Part shown: positions 42,007 to 53,052 of the stretch, in pieces
How positions within the stretch are numbered: the stretch's first letter is position 1
Layout of the letters: the number at the start of each line of letters is the position of its first letter
Assembly (NCBI GenBank): GCA_949294185.1
Contig: CASFGA010000009.1
Coordinates: 125,968 to 189,967 of the forward strand
Source of the DNA: an uncultured Bacteroides sp.
GTDB taxonomy: Bacteria > Bacteroidota > Bacteroidia > Bacteroidales > Bacteroidaceae
Reading direction: 5' to 3'
Length of the DNA stretch: 64,000 nucleotides
Position numbers and translations under genes: made by a program
The notes under the pieces: generated by a model
The model's database searches: none
The model's input: only the letters and a program-made list of their open reading frames with translations
Told to the model about the DNA's origin: nothing

Positions 42007-43086
42007 TCATCCGATTCTCAGCAGCGTTTCTGCAATTTCTTTGCTGAATATTTCCAGATTGAACTGTTTTTCTGCCAGACGGCGGGCGTTGCGACCCATG
42101 CGCTCGGCTTCTTCGGGGTGGTCGGTGAGGTGGCGGATGGCGTTGGCCCATCCTTCGGTGTCGCCGTAAGGCACGGTGATGCCGATTTCCTCCTTGTCGA
42201 TGTCCATCTCGAAATAGGGATTGCGGGTGCAGATGACGGGCATGCCCAGTGCGAGGGCTTCCACAAGGGTGGTAAGTCCGACTGTGTAGGGATAATCCAA
42301 GCAGCAGATGACGATGAACCGGGCTTCCGCCACTTTTCGGGCAAGCACGTAGGGTATCACGCCCTCGGTGTAATGGATGCGGATATTGGCGGGAAGACGG
42401 AGACTGTCGGCAATCTGCCGGTAAGGGATGCCGTTGCACGTTTCAGAGATATAGACTTCCAGTTCTTCTCCGGTGCGGGAGAAGGCCTCGAGCAGGGTAC
42501 GGATGTCACGCCGTTCCTTGCCGGTTGAAATGAATCCGTGACGGTTGGCGCAGACGGCCTGTTCTTTCAGCAAGTGGTCATAAAAGGCAAGGTCGGGACC
42601 CCAGTGGACGAGTTGCAGTTTGTGCGGGGAAACCTTGCGGGTGGCAAGAGAATCCGCTATCAGTCTGCGACTGAAAAGAAACATCTGGTCGATGCCCCGG
42701 TAGAAAAGGCGGGAGAAAGCTTCGCGCAATGGGTTGGACGAGCGGCGGACGGCTGTGTGATGCCACACGATTACGGGCTTGTGGTAGAGGCCGAGTGCGC
42801 GCAGCAGGATAATCAGCTCCAGTCCGCGGAAGGAAGTGCCATAGACGGCGCTGAATTTTTCCCGGCAGAAAAGAATTTTCTGTGTAGTATAAAACATCAG
42901 TTTCATGCGCGAGGAAAATGCTTTGTAAGGGTGCATCACCGGGCGGATGCCGTAGTTTTCCAGCAGTGGCAGGCCATAAAGGATGTGTCCCGGGAAGCGG
43001 AACTGTTTCCATTCTTCATAGCTTTCGCGTGTGAGGCGGGTATGGTAGAAGTAGATGCTTAGAGATGTCGGTCTTTTTTTAGCCAT
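42007..43086 (-). CDS. GT-B glycosyltransferase (family 4-like)
   Basis: 359 residues from the ATG at 43086; a longer ORF start would run over the preceding gene. C-terminal half: GFISTGKERRDIRTLLEAFSR near 188-208 and the donor-site VEALALGMPVICTRNPYFEMD near 279-299. It probably adds a sugar in a surface glycan. Last gene of the minus-strand operon that starts at 46263; overlaps the preceding glycosyltransferase by 28 bp. Donor and acceptor unknown. Confidence 0.88.
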   Translation of the reverse strand: MAKKRPTSLSIYFYHTRLTRESYEEWKQFRFPGHILYGLPLLENYGIRPVMHPYKAFSSRMKLMFYTTQKILFCREKFSAVYGTSFRGLELIILLRALGLYHKPVIVWHHTAVRRSSNPLREAFSRLFYRGIDQMFLFSRRLIADSLATRKVSPHKLQLVHWGPDLAFYDHLLKEQAVCANRHGFISTGKERRDIRTLLEAFSRTGEELEVYISETCNGIPYRQIADSLRLPANIRIHYTEGVIPYVLARKVAEARFIVICCLDYPYTVGLTTLVEALALGMPVICTRNPYFEMDIDKEEIGITVPYGDTEGWANAIRHLTDHPEEAERMGRNARRLAEKQFNLEIFSKEIAETLLRIG

Positions 43087-44075
43087 TTTTTGATTCGGTT
43101 TATGATTGCTTTTCGGATGACGGTAAAGTTGCCATAGCGCAGGTTGAGGAAAAGTTCTTCGAACGAGCGTCCGATCTTTATCCACGGGTGCCGCCACCCC
43201 ATGATGCGGTAGACACTTTCCTTATACGGCACATGCTCGATGACATGGCGCGGATGCTTCAGCGGAAAATCCACCTCAAACCGCTTCATTGTGAAGATGC
43301 GGCGGTAGCCGCGAGGCAGTGTATGGATGGAATTGCCGAAGTGAACCGAGTCGGCTGTAGCTCCCAGATTGTTTATCATGTTGCGCGTGGGCACGATGCT
43401 CAGTCCGGAACTGAACAGGATGGAGGCGTGGAAGATGGTTTCGTAGTAGGGTTTCCCGTGTTCGCGGTGTCGCCGGCACATGTAGATGAAGTCTTTCCGG
43501 TAGCGGCGGGTGTCGATGAGCGCTTTCAGCTGCTTCATGCTGAAGGAATCATCGAGAAACGAGTAGCTTTCGTCCCACTGGTCGATGACCCGCCGCCAGC
43601 TTGCCCATCCCCAGATGGAGAAGGTAGAGGCGAAGAAGTAGTCGTAGGGCACATCGGGCGTGACCTCCTCATTGTTGAATCCGGCAATCATGCTGATGCG
43701 CGTATCATTTTCGTATTTGTCAAGCAGTTCCTTGCAGAAACGAAAGAAGCTGACCGAGGGGATGCTGTCGTCTTCGAACACGATGCACTTGTCTGCCAGA
43801 GAGAACGCCCACCGCTGCGCGCGGTAGTTGGACGGGTCGCAGCCCGCATTTTCGCTTTGATAATTGCGGTGTACCTCGCACTCCCAGTCGATGTCCGCCA
43901 CTATCCGGCGACAGGCTTCGATGCCGGGCAGGTCTTTCTCGCTTCGCGGGCCGTCCTGATAGAGGAAGAGACGCGAAGGGCGTGCCTTCTTTACCTGCTC
44001 GAACACCTGGCTTAACTGGTTCGGGCGGTTGAAGAACAGAATCAATACGGCTACATCTACAAGGGCTTTCTTCAT
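43059..44075 (-). CDS. GT-A glycosyltransferase (GT2-like, HlpA-type)
   Basis: 338 residues. VAVLILFFNRPNQLSQVFEQV near 8-28, then IVFEDDSIPSVSFF near 97-110 with the EDD metal-binding site, and WGWASWRR near 153-160 are features of the glycosyltransferases often labelled hemolysin-activation-like (HlpA) in Bacteroidales. It overlaps the LicD gene by 4 bp and the next glycosyltransferase by 28 bp, so translation is coupled. Confidence 0.85.
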   Translation of the reverse strand: MKKALVDVAVLILFFNRPNQLSQVFEQVKKARPSRLFLYQDGPRSEKDLPGIEACRRIVADIDWECEVHRNYQSENAGCDPSNYRAQRWAFSLADKCIVFEDDSIPSVSFFRFCKELLDKYENDTRISMIAGFNNEEVTPDVPYDYFFASTFSIWGWASWRRVIDQWDESYSFLDDSFSMKQLKALIDTRRYRKDFIYMCRRHREHGKPYYETIFHASILFSSGLSIVPTRNMINNLGATADSVHFGNSIHTLPRGYRRIFTMKRFEVDFPLKHPRHVIEHVPYKESVYRIMGWRHPWIKIGRSFEELFLNLRYGNFTVIRKAIINRIKKWLKKDRHL

Positions 44076-44899
44076 CTCTTTTCTTCCTTATCATTAATCA
44101 GTTCCGGATGCAGGTAGATGGCATGTACCTTCCGCTTGCTTTCGGGCGGGATGTCCATATAGTTCCGGTAAAGGTCTTTCAGGTAAGCGTCCGGATTGCC
44201 CGGAGCACTGAACCGTTTTCCCTCGAATCCGATTTCTCCGAGCGGAAATACGGAATCTTTGCGGTGCATGATGCCGTATCCGTTATTGATCAATACATTA
44301 GACAGATAGGTGTCTTTCGGACGGAGCAGGCAGAGCACTTTCCATATCATTCGATAAATGGCGTATTTTGCACCGAACCAGAAAAATTCGGCAAACGAAC
44401 GCAGGGAATAATAGTGCGGGCTGTGCAGGATGGAGTAGGCGGTGGATATGCCTTTCGTCAGTCTTTTCACCCATGGCCTCGGCACACTGGGATAGGCGAT
44501 GAACGGGAAAATGTCGACGAAAAGTCCTTTCTGATAATCTGCCGCCAGATTGTCTCCGCTTTCAAGATACAGCGAGTTCAGGTCGCGTATCTTGATGATG
44601 GGTTCCTTGCTCGACGGGTCACTTTCGGGAGTCTGGAGAAACAGGTTTTCTCCCAGTTCGGCAGGAGCGACTTGGATAAAGCGTTTCAGATCCTCCAGGC
44701 GCATGCCGAGGTCGATGTCATCATCCCACGGGATGAAGCCTCCGTGACGCACAGCTCCCAGCAGGCTCCCGCCGTCCAGCCAGTAGGGAATTTCATGCTT
44801 GCGGCAAATGCGGTCTACTTCCTCTAAGATGGAGAGCTGTTTGAGCTGACAGTTCCGCAGATTCCGCTTTACATATTCGGTAAGGAAAGGATTTCTCAT
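44072..44899 (-). CDS. LicD/fukutin-family phosphotransferase
   Basis: 275 residues. IPYWLDGGSLLGAVRHGG near 37-54 followed by FIPWDDDIDLGM (D59, D60, D61, D63) is the LicD nucleotidyltransferase-fold metal site. The family transfers phosphocholine, or in the fukutin/FKRP branch ribitol phosphate, from CDP donors onto glycans. The gene beside it encodes a CDP-ribitol-synthase-like enzyme, so ribitol phosphate is the likelier group here. It overlaps both neighbours by 4 bp. Confidence 0.88.
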   Translation of the reverse strand: MRNPFLTEYVKRNLRNCQLKQLSILEEVDRICRKHEIPYWLDGGSLLGAVRHGGFIPWDDDIDLGMRLEDLKRFIQVAPAELGENLFLQTPESDPSSKEPIIKIRDLNSLYLESGDNLAADYQKGLFVDIFPFIAYPSVPRPWVKRLTKGISTAYSILHSPHYYSLRSFAEFFWFGAKYAIYRMIWKVLCLLRPKDTYLSNVLINNGYGIMHRKDSVFPLGEIGFEGKRFSAPGNPDAYLKDLYRNYMDIPPESKRKVHAIYLHPELINDKEEKR

Positions 44900-46263
44900 A
44901 CATTTTCTCTTTTGACATCAATAACCTGTCCGGTATAGTCGGACGCAAGTGTCTGCAAAGTGGCCTCCGCTACCTTGTCGGCCGAGAGCAGCGTATCTTC
45001 CGGTTCGATGCCGAAATTGTGTACGCGCATCGGAGTCTTGGTGCGTTCCGGATTGATACAGTTCACGCGGATGCCGAAACTTTCCCATTCCTGGGCGATG
45101 GCCTGCACGAAATTGACGATTGCCGCCTTGGTCGATGAATAGATGCTGTAGAAGGCCCGTCCGCGTGTATAGGAACTGGAAGTGAAGAACACGAGTTTGC
45201 CTTTCGTTTCCTTCAGGTAGGGGAAGGATTCGAGTGCCACATTGACCGTTCCCATATAGTTGGTCTGTACGGCAGACACGATGGTGCCGTAGTCAGCGGC
45301 TATCAGCGGTTCTTTGTTCAGCACTCCCGCGGTGTTTACCACGAAGTCTATCCGACCTTCTTTGCTGAAAACTTCCTTCAAAGCCTTTGCCACATCCTCC
45401 CTGCATCCCACATCCGTGTGGTTGAGGCTGCGTGAAAAGCGGTATACCTTTCCTCTCCGTGCTTCGAGCATCCGGGCCGTCTCCGCGCCGATGCCGTAGC
45501 TGCCTCCGAAGATGACCGTCACTTTTCCTGCCAACAAGCTCATGTCGGTGGCTTCGTGGTTTAATTCGCTTTTGCGGAGCTGGAAGAATTTGTCGAGCAG
45601 GTAGGTATCTTCCTTATAAGTCAGTTTCATGTTGCTTTCTTCCCCCGTTACGACATAAATAGGTACATCCGGCAGGTATTTTTTCACGACACCGCAGTCG
45701 TCCGTCACCTTGAAGTCCGGGTCGTTTTGCGCACGTTCGTATGCGCGGCGTATCGTACCGATGGAAAATGCCTGCGGAGTTTGGCCGCGCTTCAGACGCG
45801 AACGGTCGGGTATCTGACGGATAAAGTCTCCGTCCACTTCGATGATGGTATCGGCTGAAGGAAGAGCCACATCGATGGCATCGTAAGTTTCAAGGGCGTT
45901 CACCACATCGTTGATGATGCGCTGACTGACCAACGGACGCACTGCATCGTGGAAAATCAGATTGACATCGCTGCCGCCGTATGCTTCGATGGCGGACAGG
46001 CTGGAATGATAACGCTCTTTTCCGCCTTTAAGCAGTTTCTTTACCTTTTTCCATCCGTTTTTGATAATCAGGTTTTCAAATTCGGCAATGTAGAAAGGGT
46101 TCGATACAATGGCGATTTCATCGATATGCGGGTTACGTTCGAAGGTGTCTACCGTATGTTCGACTACCATCCGGCCGGCCACTTTGAAGAACTGTTTCGG
46201 AGTGGACAGTCCCAGACGGCTTCCGACTCCCCCTGCCAATATCACTGCTATGTTTCTTTTCAT
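44896..46263 (-). CDS. IspD/TarI-like cytidylyltransferase fused to a short-chain dehydrogenase (CDP-ribitol synthase-like)
   Basis: 455 residues from the ATG at 46263. Domain 1 (about 1-230): ILAGGVGSRLG at 8-18, FHDAVRP at 104-110 and RGQTPQAF at 159-166, the CTP:sugar-phosphate cytidylyltransferase pattern. Domain 2 (about 245-455): NAD(P) site GGSYGIGA 253-260, NTAG 310-313 and catalytic Y375-x3-K379 of an SDR reductase. The same two-domain order is seen in Haemophilus Bcs1, which reduces ribulose 5-phosphate and makes CDP-ribitol. First gene of the operon with LicD and two glycosyltransferases. Confidence 0.88.
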   Translation of the reverse strand: MKRNIAVILAGGVGSRLGLSTPKQFFKVAGRMVVEHTVDTFERNPHIDEIAIVSNPFYIAEFENLIIKNGWKKVKKLLKGGKERYHSSLSAIEAYGGSDVNLIFHDAVRPLVSQRIINDVVNALETYDAIDVALPSADTIIEVDGDFIRQIPDRSRLKRGQTPQAFSIGTIRRAYERAQNDPDFKVTDDCGVVKKYLPDVPIYVVTGEESNMKLTYKEDTYLLDKFFQLRKSELNHEATDMSLLAGKVTVIFGGSYGIGAETARMLEARRGKVYRFSRSLNHTDVGCREDVAKALKEVFSKEGRIDFVVNTAGVLNKEPLIAADYGTIVSAVQTNYMGTVNVALESFPYLKETKGKLVFFTSSSYTRGRAFYSIYSSTKAAIVNFVQAIAQEWESFGIRVNCINPERTKTPMRVHNFGIEPEDTLLSADKVAEATLQTLASDYTGQVIDVKRENV

Positions 46264-46284
46264 TGTTCGTCGTATAGGTTGTGA

Positions 46285-46292
46285 CAAAGTTA
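46285..46292 (-). promoter_or_regulatory. -7 box TAACTTTG for the ribitol-glycan operon
   Basis: Minus-strand TAACTTTG, a TAnnTTTG match, 22 nt before the ATG at 46263. I saw no flanking inverted repeats of the kind that invert capsule promoters in Bacteroides. Confidence 0.55.
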
Positions 46293-46427
46293 GCAATTCC
46301 CTCTTATCTGACCAAGCAAAGATGAAAATAGGTTTCTGACCTGTGCATATTCTGTTTTTGTTATGGGCTGCCGGATTTATGGACAGGAGTATTTTTCCGG
46401 ATTCGGCTGCCGGTAAAGAAAAAAGAC

Positions 46428-47876
46428 TCAGACCTTGCGTTCGCGTTTCAGCAGATACTCCATGCTTTCACGGAATGTTGCGGAGCGGCTTGCCCACATG
46501 ATCAGCAGATAGAGGAGGGAGGCTGAAACGATTTTGGCGGATATCAGCAGGTAGATGTCTTGGATAAAGGCGGTCAGAAAGTGGACTGCTGTCATGACGG
46601 CGGCGGCAATGAGTCCGAAAGAAAGGATGTCTTTTAGGGCTGAGAAAATGCTGAGCCGTATTTCACGCCATACGAAGTAATGCCATATCAGCAGCCAGCC
46701 CACATTGATGATTATGTATACGGTCAGCATGATGCGGATGCCGTAGGGATAGAGCAGGTACATGACGACGAGTTGGGTCAGTCCCTGGATGATTGTGTTC
46801 CACATGAAAAGACCGGATTTCCCTTTGCTGACAATCAGGTTGGTATAAAGGTTTGTCAGCGGGATGAAGGCTCCGCCTACCGCCAGCAGTTGCAGAATGT
46901 GGGCACTGGGCAGCCATTTGTCGGTTATGGCAATGGTAATCAGTTCGGGGGCGATGAGTGAAAGTCCGAACATGGCAGGAAAAGAAACGAATGAGGTAAA
47001 GCGAAGCATTTTGCGGAATACCCTTCTTTGACGCTCCTTGTCGTCGGAAACCTGACGGAGCACGGGCAGGGCGACGCTGTTTACCATGCCACTGATGAGC
47101 GAATGTCCCATCAGATTCCATTTGTTTGCCTGATTGAACTGTCCGACTTCCTTTTCAGAATAGTATCTTCCCAGAAGGACGGAGAAAAGATTGTTGTTGA
47201 TGTGGGTGAAGATGTTCGTAACCAGCAGCCGGCTGCTGAAGCCAATCATGCCTTTCAGTGGGCGGAAATCAATCTTTAGTGTAGGGCGCCAGGGAGAAAA
47301 GTACAGGTAGCAGAGGTTGACTGCCGCCACATAAACGATGCTTTGGGTAGCAATTCCCCAGTAAGAAAATCCGGCAAGCGCCAAAGCAACTCCTGTCGTT
47401 CCCGAGACAATCAGGGCGATGATGGAGGTAAGAGCCTTTTGTTTTACCATCAGATTGCGGAACAGATAGGCGCTGTGTGATATGCCCAGGCTGGCAATCA
47501 GGAATCCTAAGAAAGAATAGCGGGCGAGCGGCACCAAAGCGGGTTGGCCGTAGAAGGCGGCGATGAGCGGCGCACATCCGAAAAGAATCAGATAAAGTGT
47601 GAGGCTGATGCCTGAACAGAACCAGAACACGGCATTGTAATCTTCGTGGCGGATGTCCTTCTTGTTGACCAATGCGGCGGTAAATCCGCTTTCCTGTAGT
47701 GAACCGGCAATCAGTGAGAAGATGCTGAGCATGCCCACCATGCCATAGTCGGTATCATCGAGGATACGGGCTGTAATGATGCCGAACACTAAGTTCAGCA
47801 CCTGCATGGCACCGTTGTTGATGCCTCCCCAAAGGAGGCCCTTGGCCGTCTTGTCTTTCAGTGAATACTCCGGCAT
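46428..47876 (-). CDS. Polysaccharide flippase (Wzx/WzxC-like, MOP superfamily)
   Basis: 482-residue integral membrane protein with about 12-14 hydrophobic segments. The start KDKTAKGLLWGGINNGAMQ and the ARILDDTDYGMVGML stretch near 36-50 are typical of WzxC-type oligosaccharide translocases, which flip lipid-linked repeat units across the inner membrane. It lies 165 bp past the start of the ribitol-glycan operon, on the same strand, so it probably serves that glycan. It carries no polymerase or ligase neighbour in view. Confidence 0.88.
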   Translation of the reverse strand: MPEYSLKDKTAKGLLWGGINNGAMQVLNLVFGIITARILDDTDYGMVGMLSIFSLIAGSLQESGFTAALVNKKDIRHEDYNAVFWFCSGISLTLYLILFGCAPLIAAFYGQPALVPLARYSFLGFLIASLGISHSAYLFRNLMVKQKALTSIIALIVSGTTGVALALAGFSYWGIATQSIVYVAAVNLCYLYFSPWRPTLKIDFRPLKGMIGFSSRLLVTNIFTHINNNLFSVLLGRYYSEKEVGQFNQANKWNLMGHSLISGMVNSVALPVLRQVSDDKERQRRVFRKMLRFTSFVSFPAMFGLSLIAPELITIAITDKWLPSAHILQLLAVGGAFIPLTNLYTNLIVSKGKSGLFMWNTIIQGLTQLVVMYLLYPYGIRIMLTVYIIINVGWLLIWHYFVWREIRLSIFSALKDILSFGLIAAAVMTAVHFLTAFIQDIYLLISAKIVSASLLYLLIMWASRSATFRESMEYLLKRERKV

Positions 47877-47990
47877 GATGCTCGTCTCATCGGGGTTTGG
47901 ATGGATATTGCAGGCACGGACTACAGGAAGATTCAGGCTCTTCCGTGTAATCCGTGCTTGAAGTGTAAAAAGTGTGCTGAACGGCAGTCG

Positions 47991-50033
47991 TTATTTTACC
48001 TCACTTCCCGGTTTTACTTCATTCAGCAGAGAAGTGACGGCAAGTGATCCGTCGAAGTTCTCGGCACTCAGAATCATGCCTTCGCTGACCAGACCGTTCT
48101 TGAATTGGCGCGGGGCGAGATTGGCGATAAACAATACCTGTTTGCCCACCAGTTCTTCCGGCTTGTAGTGTTGGGCGATACCGCTCACAATGATACGGTT
48201 TTCCAGGCCGTCGGCTATCTTGAACTTCAGCAGCTTCTTCATCTTGGGCACATTTTCACATTCCAATACGGTACCTACCCGTATATCCAGTTTCTCGAAG
48301 TCCTCGAATGAAACGGTCGGTTTGACAGGATTGGCCTTGTAGTTTGCTGCCTCGTTTGCCTTTTTGGTATCCAACAGCTTCTGAACCTGTGCCTCGATCA
48401 CATTGTCTTCAATCTTTTCAAACAACAGTTCGGCCTTGTTCAGCGGATGTCCGGCAGGCAAGAGGTCGGTGCGTCCCAACTGTTCCCAGTCGAAGCTTTC
48501 CATATTCAGCATTTTGCGCAGCTTTTCAGAACTGAAAGGCAGGAACGGTTCAAATGCGATAGAAAGGTTTGCCACTAACTGGAGTGCAATGTTCAGAATG
48601 GTTGCCACCCGATCCATATCTGTCTTGGCCAGTTTCCACGGTTCGGTATCGGCAAGAAACTTGTTTCCGATGCGTGCCAGATTCATGGCTTCCTTTTGTG
48701 CGTCGCGGAACTTGAACACATCAAGCAGCTTTTCCACTTCGGCCTTTACATCGGCGAACTCTTTCAGCGTTTCACGGTCATAGTCGGTCAGCTTGCCACA
48801 TGCAGGCACTTTCCCGTCGAAATATTTGTGAGTAAGAACCAAAGCACGGTTTACAAAATTTCCGTATACGGCTACCAGTTCGTTGTTGTTGCGTGCCTGG
48901 AAATCTTTCCATGTGAAGTCATTGTCTTTTGTTTCCGGTGCATTGGCGGTCAGCACATAGCGCAATACATCCTGCTTGCCCGGGAAATCGTGCAAGTATT
49001 CGTGCAGCCATACGGCCCAGTTGCGTGAAGTGGAAATCTTGTCTCCTTCCAGATTCAGAAATTCATTGGCAGGGACATTGTCTGGGAGAATATAGCTGCC
49101 TTCTGCTTTCAGCATGGCGGGGAAGACAATGCAGTGGAATACGATATTGTCTTTTCCGATGAAATGAATCAGACGGGTTTCCGGGTCTTTCCACCATTTT
49201 TCCCAAGAGTCCGGCAGCAGTTCTTTCGTGTTGGATATGTAGCCGATTGGCGCATCAAACCACACATACAGCACTTTTCCCTCTGCTCCTTCCACCGGAA
49301 CGGGAATTCCCCAGTCCAGGTCACGGCTTACGGCACGCGGCTGCAGGCCCATGTCCAGCCAGCTCTTGCATTGCCCGTATACATTCGGACGCCATTCTTT
49401 GTGGCTTTCCAATATCCATTTGCGCAGCCATTCTTCATGCTTGTCGAGCGGCAGATACCAGTGCTTGGTTTCTTTCATCACCGGTTTGCTTCCGCTGATA
49501 GCGCTTTTGGGGTTAATCAGTTCGGTAGGCGAAAGTGTGCTTCCGCATTTTTCGCACTGGTCGCCATACGCGCCTTCGGCATGGCAACGGGGACATTCGC
49601 CGGTAATGTAGCGGTCGGCAAGGAACGTATGAGCTTCTTCGTCATAATATTGTTCACTCGTCTTTTCAATAAATTCACCCTTGTCATACAGTTTGCGGAA
49701 AAAGTCCGAAGCCGTCTGATGATGGATGGCTGAACTGGTACGTCCGTATACATCGAATGAAATGCCGAACTCTTTGAACGAATCCTTTATAAGTGCATGG
49801 TAGCGGTCTACAATATCTTGCGGCGTCACCCCCTCTTTCTTTGCGCGGATGGTGATAGGCACGCCATGTTCGTCTGAACCTCCGATAAAAAGTACATCCT
49901 CTTTTTTCAGGCGCAGATAGCGCACATAGATGTCGGCAGGCACATAAACTCCCGCCAGATGACCGATATGGACCGGGCCGTTGGCATAAGGAAGCGCCGA
50001 GGTGACGGTGGTCCGTTTGAACTTCTTTTCCAT
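47991..50033 (-). CDS. metG: Methionyl-tRNA synthetase
   Basis: 680 residues. HIGH at 22-25 ([16 protein letters not shown]), a zinc knuckle [18 protein letters not shown] near 146-163 and KISTS near 334 (the KMSKS loop) are the class I signature elements; an EMAP/Trbp-like tRNA-binding domain starts near 575 ([18 protein letters not shown]). Charges tRNA-Met in the cytosol. Transcribed alone, with a promoter at 50076-50106; divergent from mutS. Confidence 0.97.
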   Translation of the reverse strand: MEKKFKRTTVTSALPYANGPVHIGHLAGVYVPADIYVRYLRLKKEDVLFIGGSDEHGVPITIRAKKEGVTPQDIVDRYHALIKDSFKEFGISFDVYGRTSSAIHHQTASDFFRKLYDKGEFIEKTSEQYYDEEAHTFLADRYITGECPRCHAEGAYGDQCEKCGSTLSPTELINPKSAISGSKPVMKETKHWYLPLDKHEEWLRKWILESHKEWRPNVYGQCKSWLDMGLQPRAVSRDLDWGIPVPVEGAEGKVLYVWFDAPIGYISNTKELLPDSWEKWWKDPETRLIHFIGKDNIVFHCIVFPAMLKAEGSYILPDNVPANEFLNLEGDKISTSRNWAVWLHEYLHDFPGKQDVLRYVLTANAPETKDNDFTWKDFQARNNNELVAVYGNFVNRALVLTHKYFDGKVPACGKLTDYDRETLKEFADVKAEVEKLLDVFKFRDAQKEAMNLARIGNKFLADTEPWKLAKTDMDRVATILNIALQLVANLSIAFEPFLPFSSEKLRKMLNMESFDWEQLGRTDLLPAGHPLNKAELLFEKIEDNVIEAQVQKLLDTKKANEAANYKANPVKPTVSFEDFEKLDIRVGTVLECENVPKMKKLLKFKIADGLENRIIVSGIAQHYKPEELVGKQVLFIANLAPRQFKNGLVSEGMILSAENFDGSLAVTSLLNEVKPGSEVK

Positions 50034-50075
50034 ATTCTGTATGTTCTGTTTTTGTTTGATGCAATGTTACGCTTG

Positions 50076-50106
50076 CAAAGTTAGTGATAATTATGGAATA
50101 ACGCAA
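50076..50106 (-). promoter_or_regulatory. Promoter of metG
   Basis: Minus-strand TTGC (50103-50106), 19-nt spacer, TAACTTTG (50076-50083). The start site lies about 40 nt before the metG ATG. Confidence 0.6.
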
Positions 50107-50193
50107 TGAAGTTTTCGTGGGATAAGCATTCTTGCCCGGCTGTAAATTCGTTTTGTTTTTGGGATATTTTTTCTTCGTTCGCGGTTTTTCAAG

Positions 50194-50201
50194 TATCTTT
50201 G
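50194..50201 (+). promoter_or_regulatory. -7 box TATCTTTG for mutS
   Basis: Exact TAnnTTTG 46 nt before the GTG start at 50247, in the gap shared with divergent metG. No clear -33 box. Confidence 0.55.
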
Positions 50202-50246
50202 TCCCGATTACCGGATTGTCAAACAGAATAAAGAAAGGACGGAATT

Positions 50247-52868
50247 GTGGCAAAAGATAATGAAGTGGTACTGACTCCCATGATGAAGCAGTATTTCGAC
50301 CTGAAGGCAAAGCATCCCGATGCGATTATGCTGTTCCGTTGCGGGGATTTTTATGAAACCTATTCGGAAGATGCTGTGGCGGCGTCTGAAATCTTGGGCA
50401 TTACGCTGACCAGACGGGCTAACGGGCAGGCAAAGACTGTGGAGATGGCAGGATTTCCGCATCATGCGCTCGACACTTATCTGCCCAAACTGATTCGTGC
50501 AGGAAGGCGGGTGGCCATCTGTGACCAACTGGAAGACCCTAAGATGACCAAGAAACTGGTGAAGCGCGGTATCACAGAACTTGTAACGCCGGGAGTCGCC
50601 ATCAGCGACAACGTGCTTTCTTATAAGGAGAACAATTTTCTGGCTGCCGTACATTTCGGCAAATCGGCTTGTGGAGTGGCCTTTCTGGATATTTCTACAG
50701 GCGAGTTTATGACGGCCGAAGGGCCGGCCGACTACATTGACAAGCTGCTGAGTAATTTCGGCCCGAAAGAAGTGCTTTTCGAGCGGGGAAAGCGTGGCCT
50801 GTTTGAAGGCAGTTTTGGGAGCAAGTTCTTTACTTTTGAGCTGGATGATTGGGTATTTACTGAGACTTCCGCCCGTGAAAAACTGCTGAAGCATTTTGAA
50901 ACGAAAAATTTGAAAGGGTTCGGAGTGGAGCATCTTGCGAACGGTATCATCGCTTCGGGCGCTATTCTGCAATATCTTGATATGACCCAGCATTACCAGA
51001 TCGGGCATATCACTTCGCTTTCACGCATCGAGGAAGGCCGTTATGTAAGGCTGGACAAGTTTACGGTGCGCAGTCTGGAGCTGGTGGGAAGCATGAACGA
51101 GGGAGGGACGAGCCTGCTTGATGTGATTGACCATACCATAAGCCCGATGGGAGCCCGGCTCTTGAAGCGGTGGATTGTTTTCCCACTGAAGGATGTAAAG
51201 CCGATAAACGAGCGTCTGGATGTGGTGGAATATTTTTTCCGTGAACCGGATTTCAAGGATTTCATCGAGGAACAGCTGCATCGCATAGGGGATTTGGAGC
51301 GTATCGTGTCGAAAGCTGCCGTGGGGCGCATCTCTCCGCGTGAGGTGATGCAGATGAAAGTAGCCTTGCAAGCCATCGAACCGATACGGAACGCTTGTCT
51401 GAATGCAGAGAATGAGAGCTTGCAGCATCTTGGCGAGCAGCTGAATCCTTGTGTCTCCCTTCGTGACAAGATTGCCAGAGAGATAAAGAACGATCCGCCT
51501 CTGTTGGTCAACAAAGGTGGGGTGATAGCCGACGGAGTGAATGAAGAACTGGATGAACTGCGGCGTATAGCCTATTCGGGAAAGGATTGCCTGCTGCAGA
51601 TACAGCAGCGCGAAATTGAGAAGACAGGCATCCCAAGCCTGAAGATTGCCTATAACAATGTGTTCGGATATTACATTGAGGTGAGGAATACGCATAAAGA
51701 CAAGGTGCCGGCCGATTGGATCCGGAAGCAGACACTGGTTAACGCCGAGCGTTATATAACCCAGGAGCTGAAGGAATATGAGGAAAAGATTTTAGGGGCG
51801 GAGGACAAGATATTGGTATTGGAGACACGCCTTTATAATGAATTGGTCATGTCGCTGGCCGAATTTATTCCTGCCATACAGCTCGACGCAAATCTGATAG
51901 CGCGCCTGGATTGCCTGCTTTCCTTTGCCAATGTGGCGCGTGCCAACAATTATATCCGCCCGGTAATAGCAGATGATGATGTGCTGGATATTCGTCAGGG
52001 ACGCCATCCGGTAATCGAGAAACAGCTGCCTTTGGGCGAACGCTATGTTGCCAACGATGTTTATCTGGATACGGAAGAGCAACAGATTATTATCATAACG
52101 GGTCCGAATATGGCGGGTAAGTCTGCTTTGCTCCGTCAGACGGCTTTGATTACGCTGATGGCCCAGATAGGATGTTTCGTTCCTGCGGAGAGTGCCCATA
52201 TCGGACTGGTAGATAAAATTTTTACTCGTGTGGGGGCGAGCGACAATATATCGGTCGGCGAGTCCACTTTCATGGTTGAGATGAATGAGGCGGCCAATAT
52301 CTTGAACAATCTTTCTCCGCGCAGCCTCGTGCTTTTTGACGAGCTGGGGCGCGGAACATCCACATACGACGGCATTTCCATCGCATGGGCGATTGTGGAA
52401 CATATCCATGAACACAGGCGGGCACGCGCCCGGACACTTTTTGCCACCCATTATCATGAACTGAATGATATGGAGGAACAGTTCAAGCGAATCAAGAATT
52501 ACAATGTTTCGGTAAAGGAAGTCGACAATAAGGTCATATTCCTGCGCAAGCTTGAGCGTGGCGGAAGCGAACATTCATTCGGCATTCATGTGGCGAAGAT
52601 GGCGGGAATGCCGAAGACGATTGTGAAGCGGGCTGCCGAAATTCTTCGTCAGTTGGAGGCGGAGAACCGTCAGGAAGGGATTTCTGCCAAGCCTAAAGTG
52701 AATGCGAAGGCTGTGACAGACGGCATTCAGCTGAGTTTCTTTCAGCTGGACGACCCCGTATTGTGCCAGATCCGTGATGAAATCCTGAATCTGGATGTGA
52801 ATAACCTTACTCCGCTTGAGGCGTTGAACAAGCTGAACGACATCAAGCGAATTGTACGGGGGAAGTAA
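50247..52868 (+). CDS. mutS: DNA mismatch repair protein MutS
   Basis: 873 residues from a GTG start; the usual N-terminus ([11 protein letters not shown]) begins at once, so the GTG is well placed. The mismatch-reading F-x-E motif is in GDFYETY (F35, E37). The C-terminal ATPase has Walker A GPNMAGKS at 619-626, Walker [13 protein letters not shown] near 694-705 and ATHYHEL. Recognises mispaired bases and recruits MutL. Transcribed rightward, followed by a hairpin and then the 53.1-kb RNA. Confidence 0.97.
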   Translation: MAKDNEVVLTPMMKQYFDLKAKHPDAIMLFRCGDFYETYSEDAVAASEILGITLTRRANGQAKTVEMAGFPHHALDTYLPKLIRAGRRVAICDQLEDPKMTKKLVKRGITELVTPGVAISDNVLSYKENNFLAAVHFGKSACGVAFLDISTGEFMTAEGPADYIDKLLSNFGPKEVLFERGKRGLFEGSFGSKFFTFELDDWVFTETSAREKLLKHFETKNLKGFGVEHLANGIIASGAILQYLDMTQHYQIGHITSLSRIEEGRYVRLDKFTVRSLELVGSMNEGGTSLLDVIDHTISPMGARLLKRWIVFPLKDVKPINERLDVVEYFFREPDFKDFIEEQLHRIGDLERIVSKAAVGRISPREVMQMKVALQAIEPIRNACLNAENESLQHLGEQLNPCVSLRDKIAREIKNDPPLLVNKGGVIADGVNEELDELRRIAYSGKDCLLQIQQREIEKTGIPSLKIAYNNVFGYYIEVRNTHKDKVPADWIRKQTLVNAERYITQELKEYEEKILGAEDKILVLETRLYNELVMSLAEFIPAIQLDANLIARLDCLLSFANVARANNYIRPVIADDDVLDIRQGRHPVIEKQLPLGERYVANDVYLDTEEQQIIIITGPNMAGKSALLRQTALITLMAQIGCFVPAESAHIGLVDKIFTRVGASDNISVGESTFMVEMNEAANILNNLSPRSLVLFDELGRGTSTYDGISIAWAIVEHIHEHRRARARTLFATHYHELNDMEEQFKRIKNYNVSVKEVDNKVIFLRKLERGGSEHSFGIHVAKMAGMPKTIVKRAAEILRQLEAENRQEGISAKPKVNAKAVTDGIQLSFFQLDDPVLCQIRDEILNLDVNNLTPLEALNKLNDIKRIVRGK

Positions 52869-52944
52869 ATGCTCTGAAGGACTTGTCGCCAACCGGCTTG
52901 TCCGAAGGAAACGAGGGGGCGGGACAGGTCAAGACGGAATTTTG

Positions 52945-52971
52945 GCAGGAGCAAACGCGCCGTTTGCCTGC
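52945..52971 (+). terminator. Hairpin after mutS, possible terminator
   Basis: GCAGG (52945-52949) and CAAACG (52952-52957) pair with CGTTTG (52961-52966) and CCTGC (52967-52971), a compact G+C-rich hairpin 77 bp beyond the mutS stop. There is no following T-run, so it may be only a transcript-end stabiliser. Confidence 0.4.
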
Positions 52972-53052
52972 TTGAAACCGGAATATGAAAGGGAAATATG
53001 GACGGTTTGATTAAAAATCGGATAAAAAGATAGTTTTATAAAAGAAATTATA

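Noticed and set aside
46264..46427. Phase-variable capsule promoter for the glycan locus
   Set aside because: No paired inverted repeats were found around the promoter; only a short direct repeat of GCTGCCGG.
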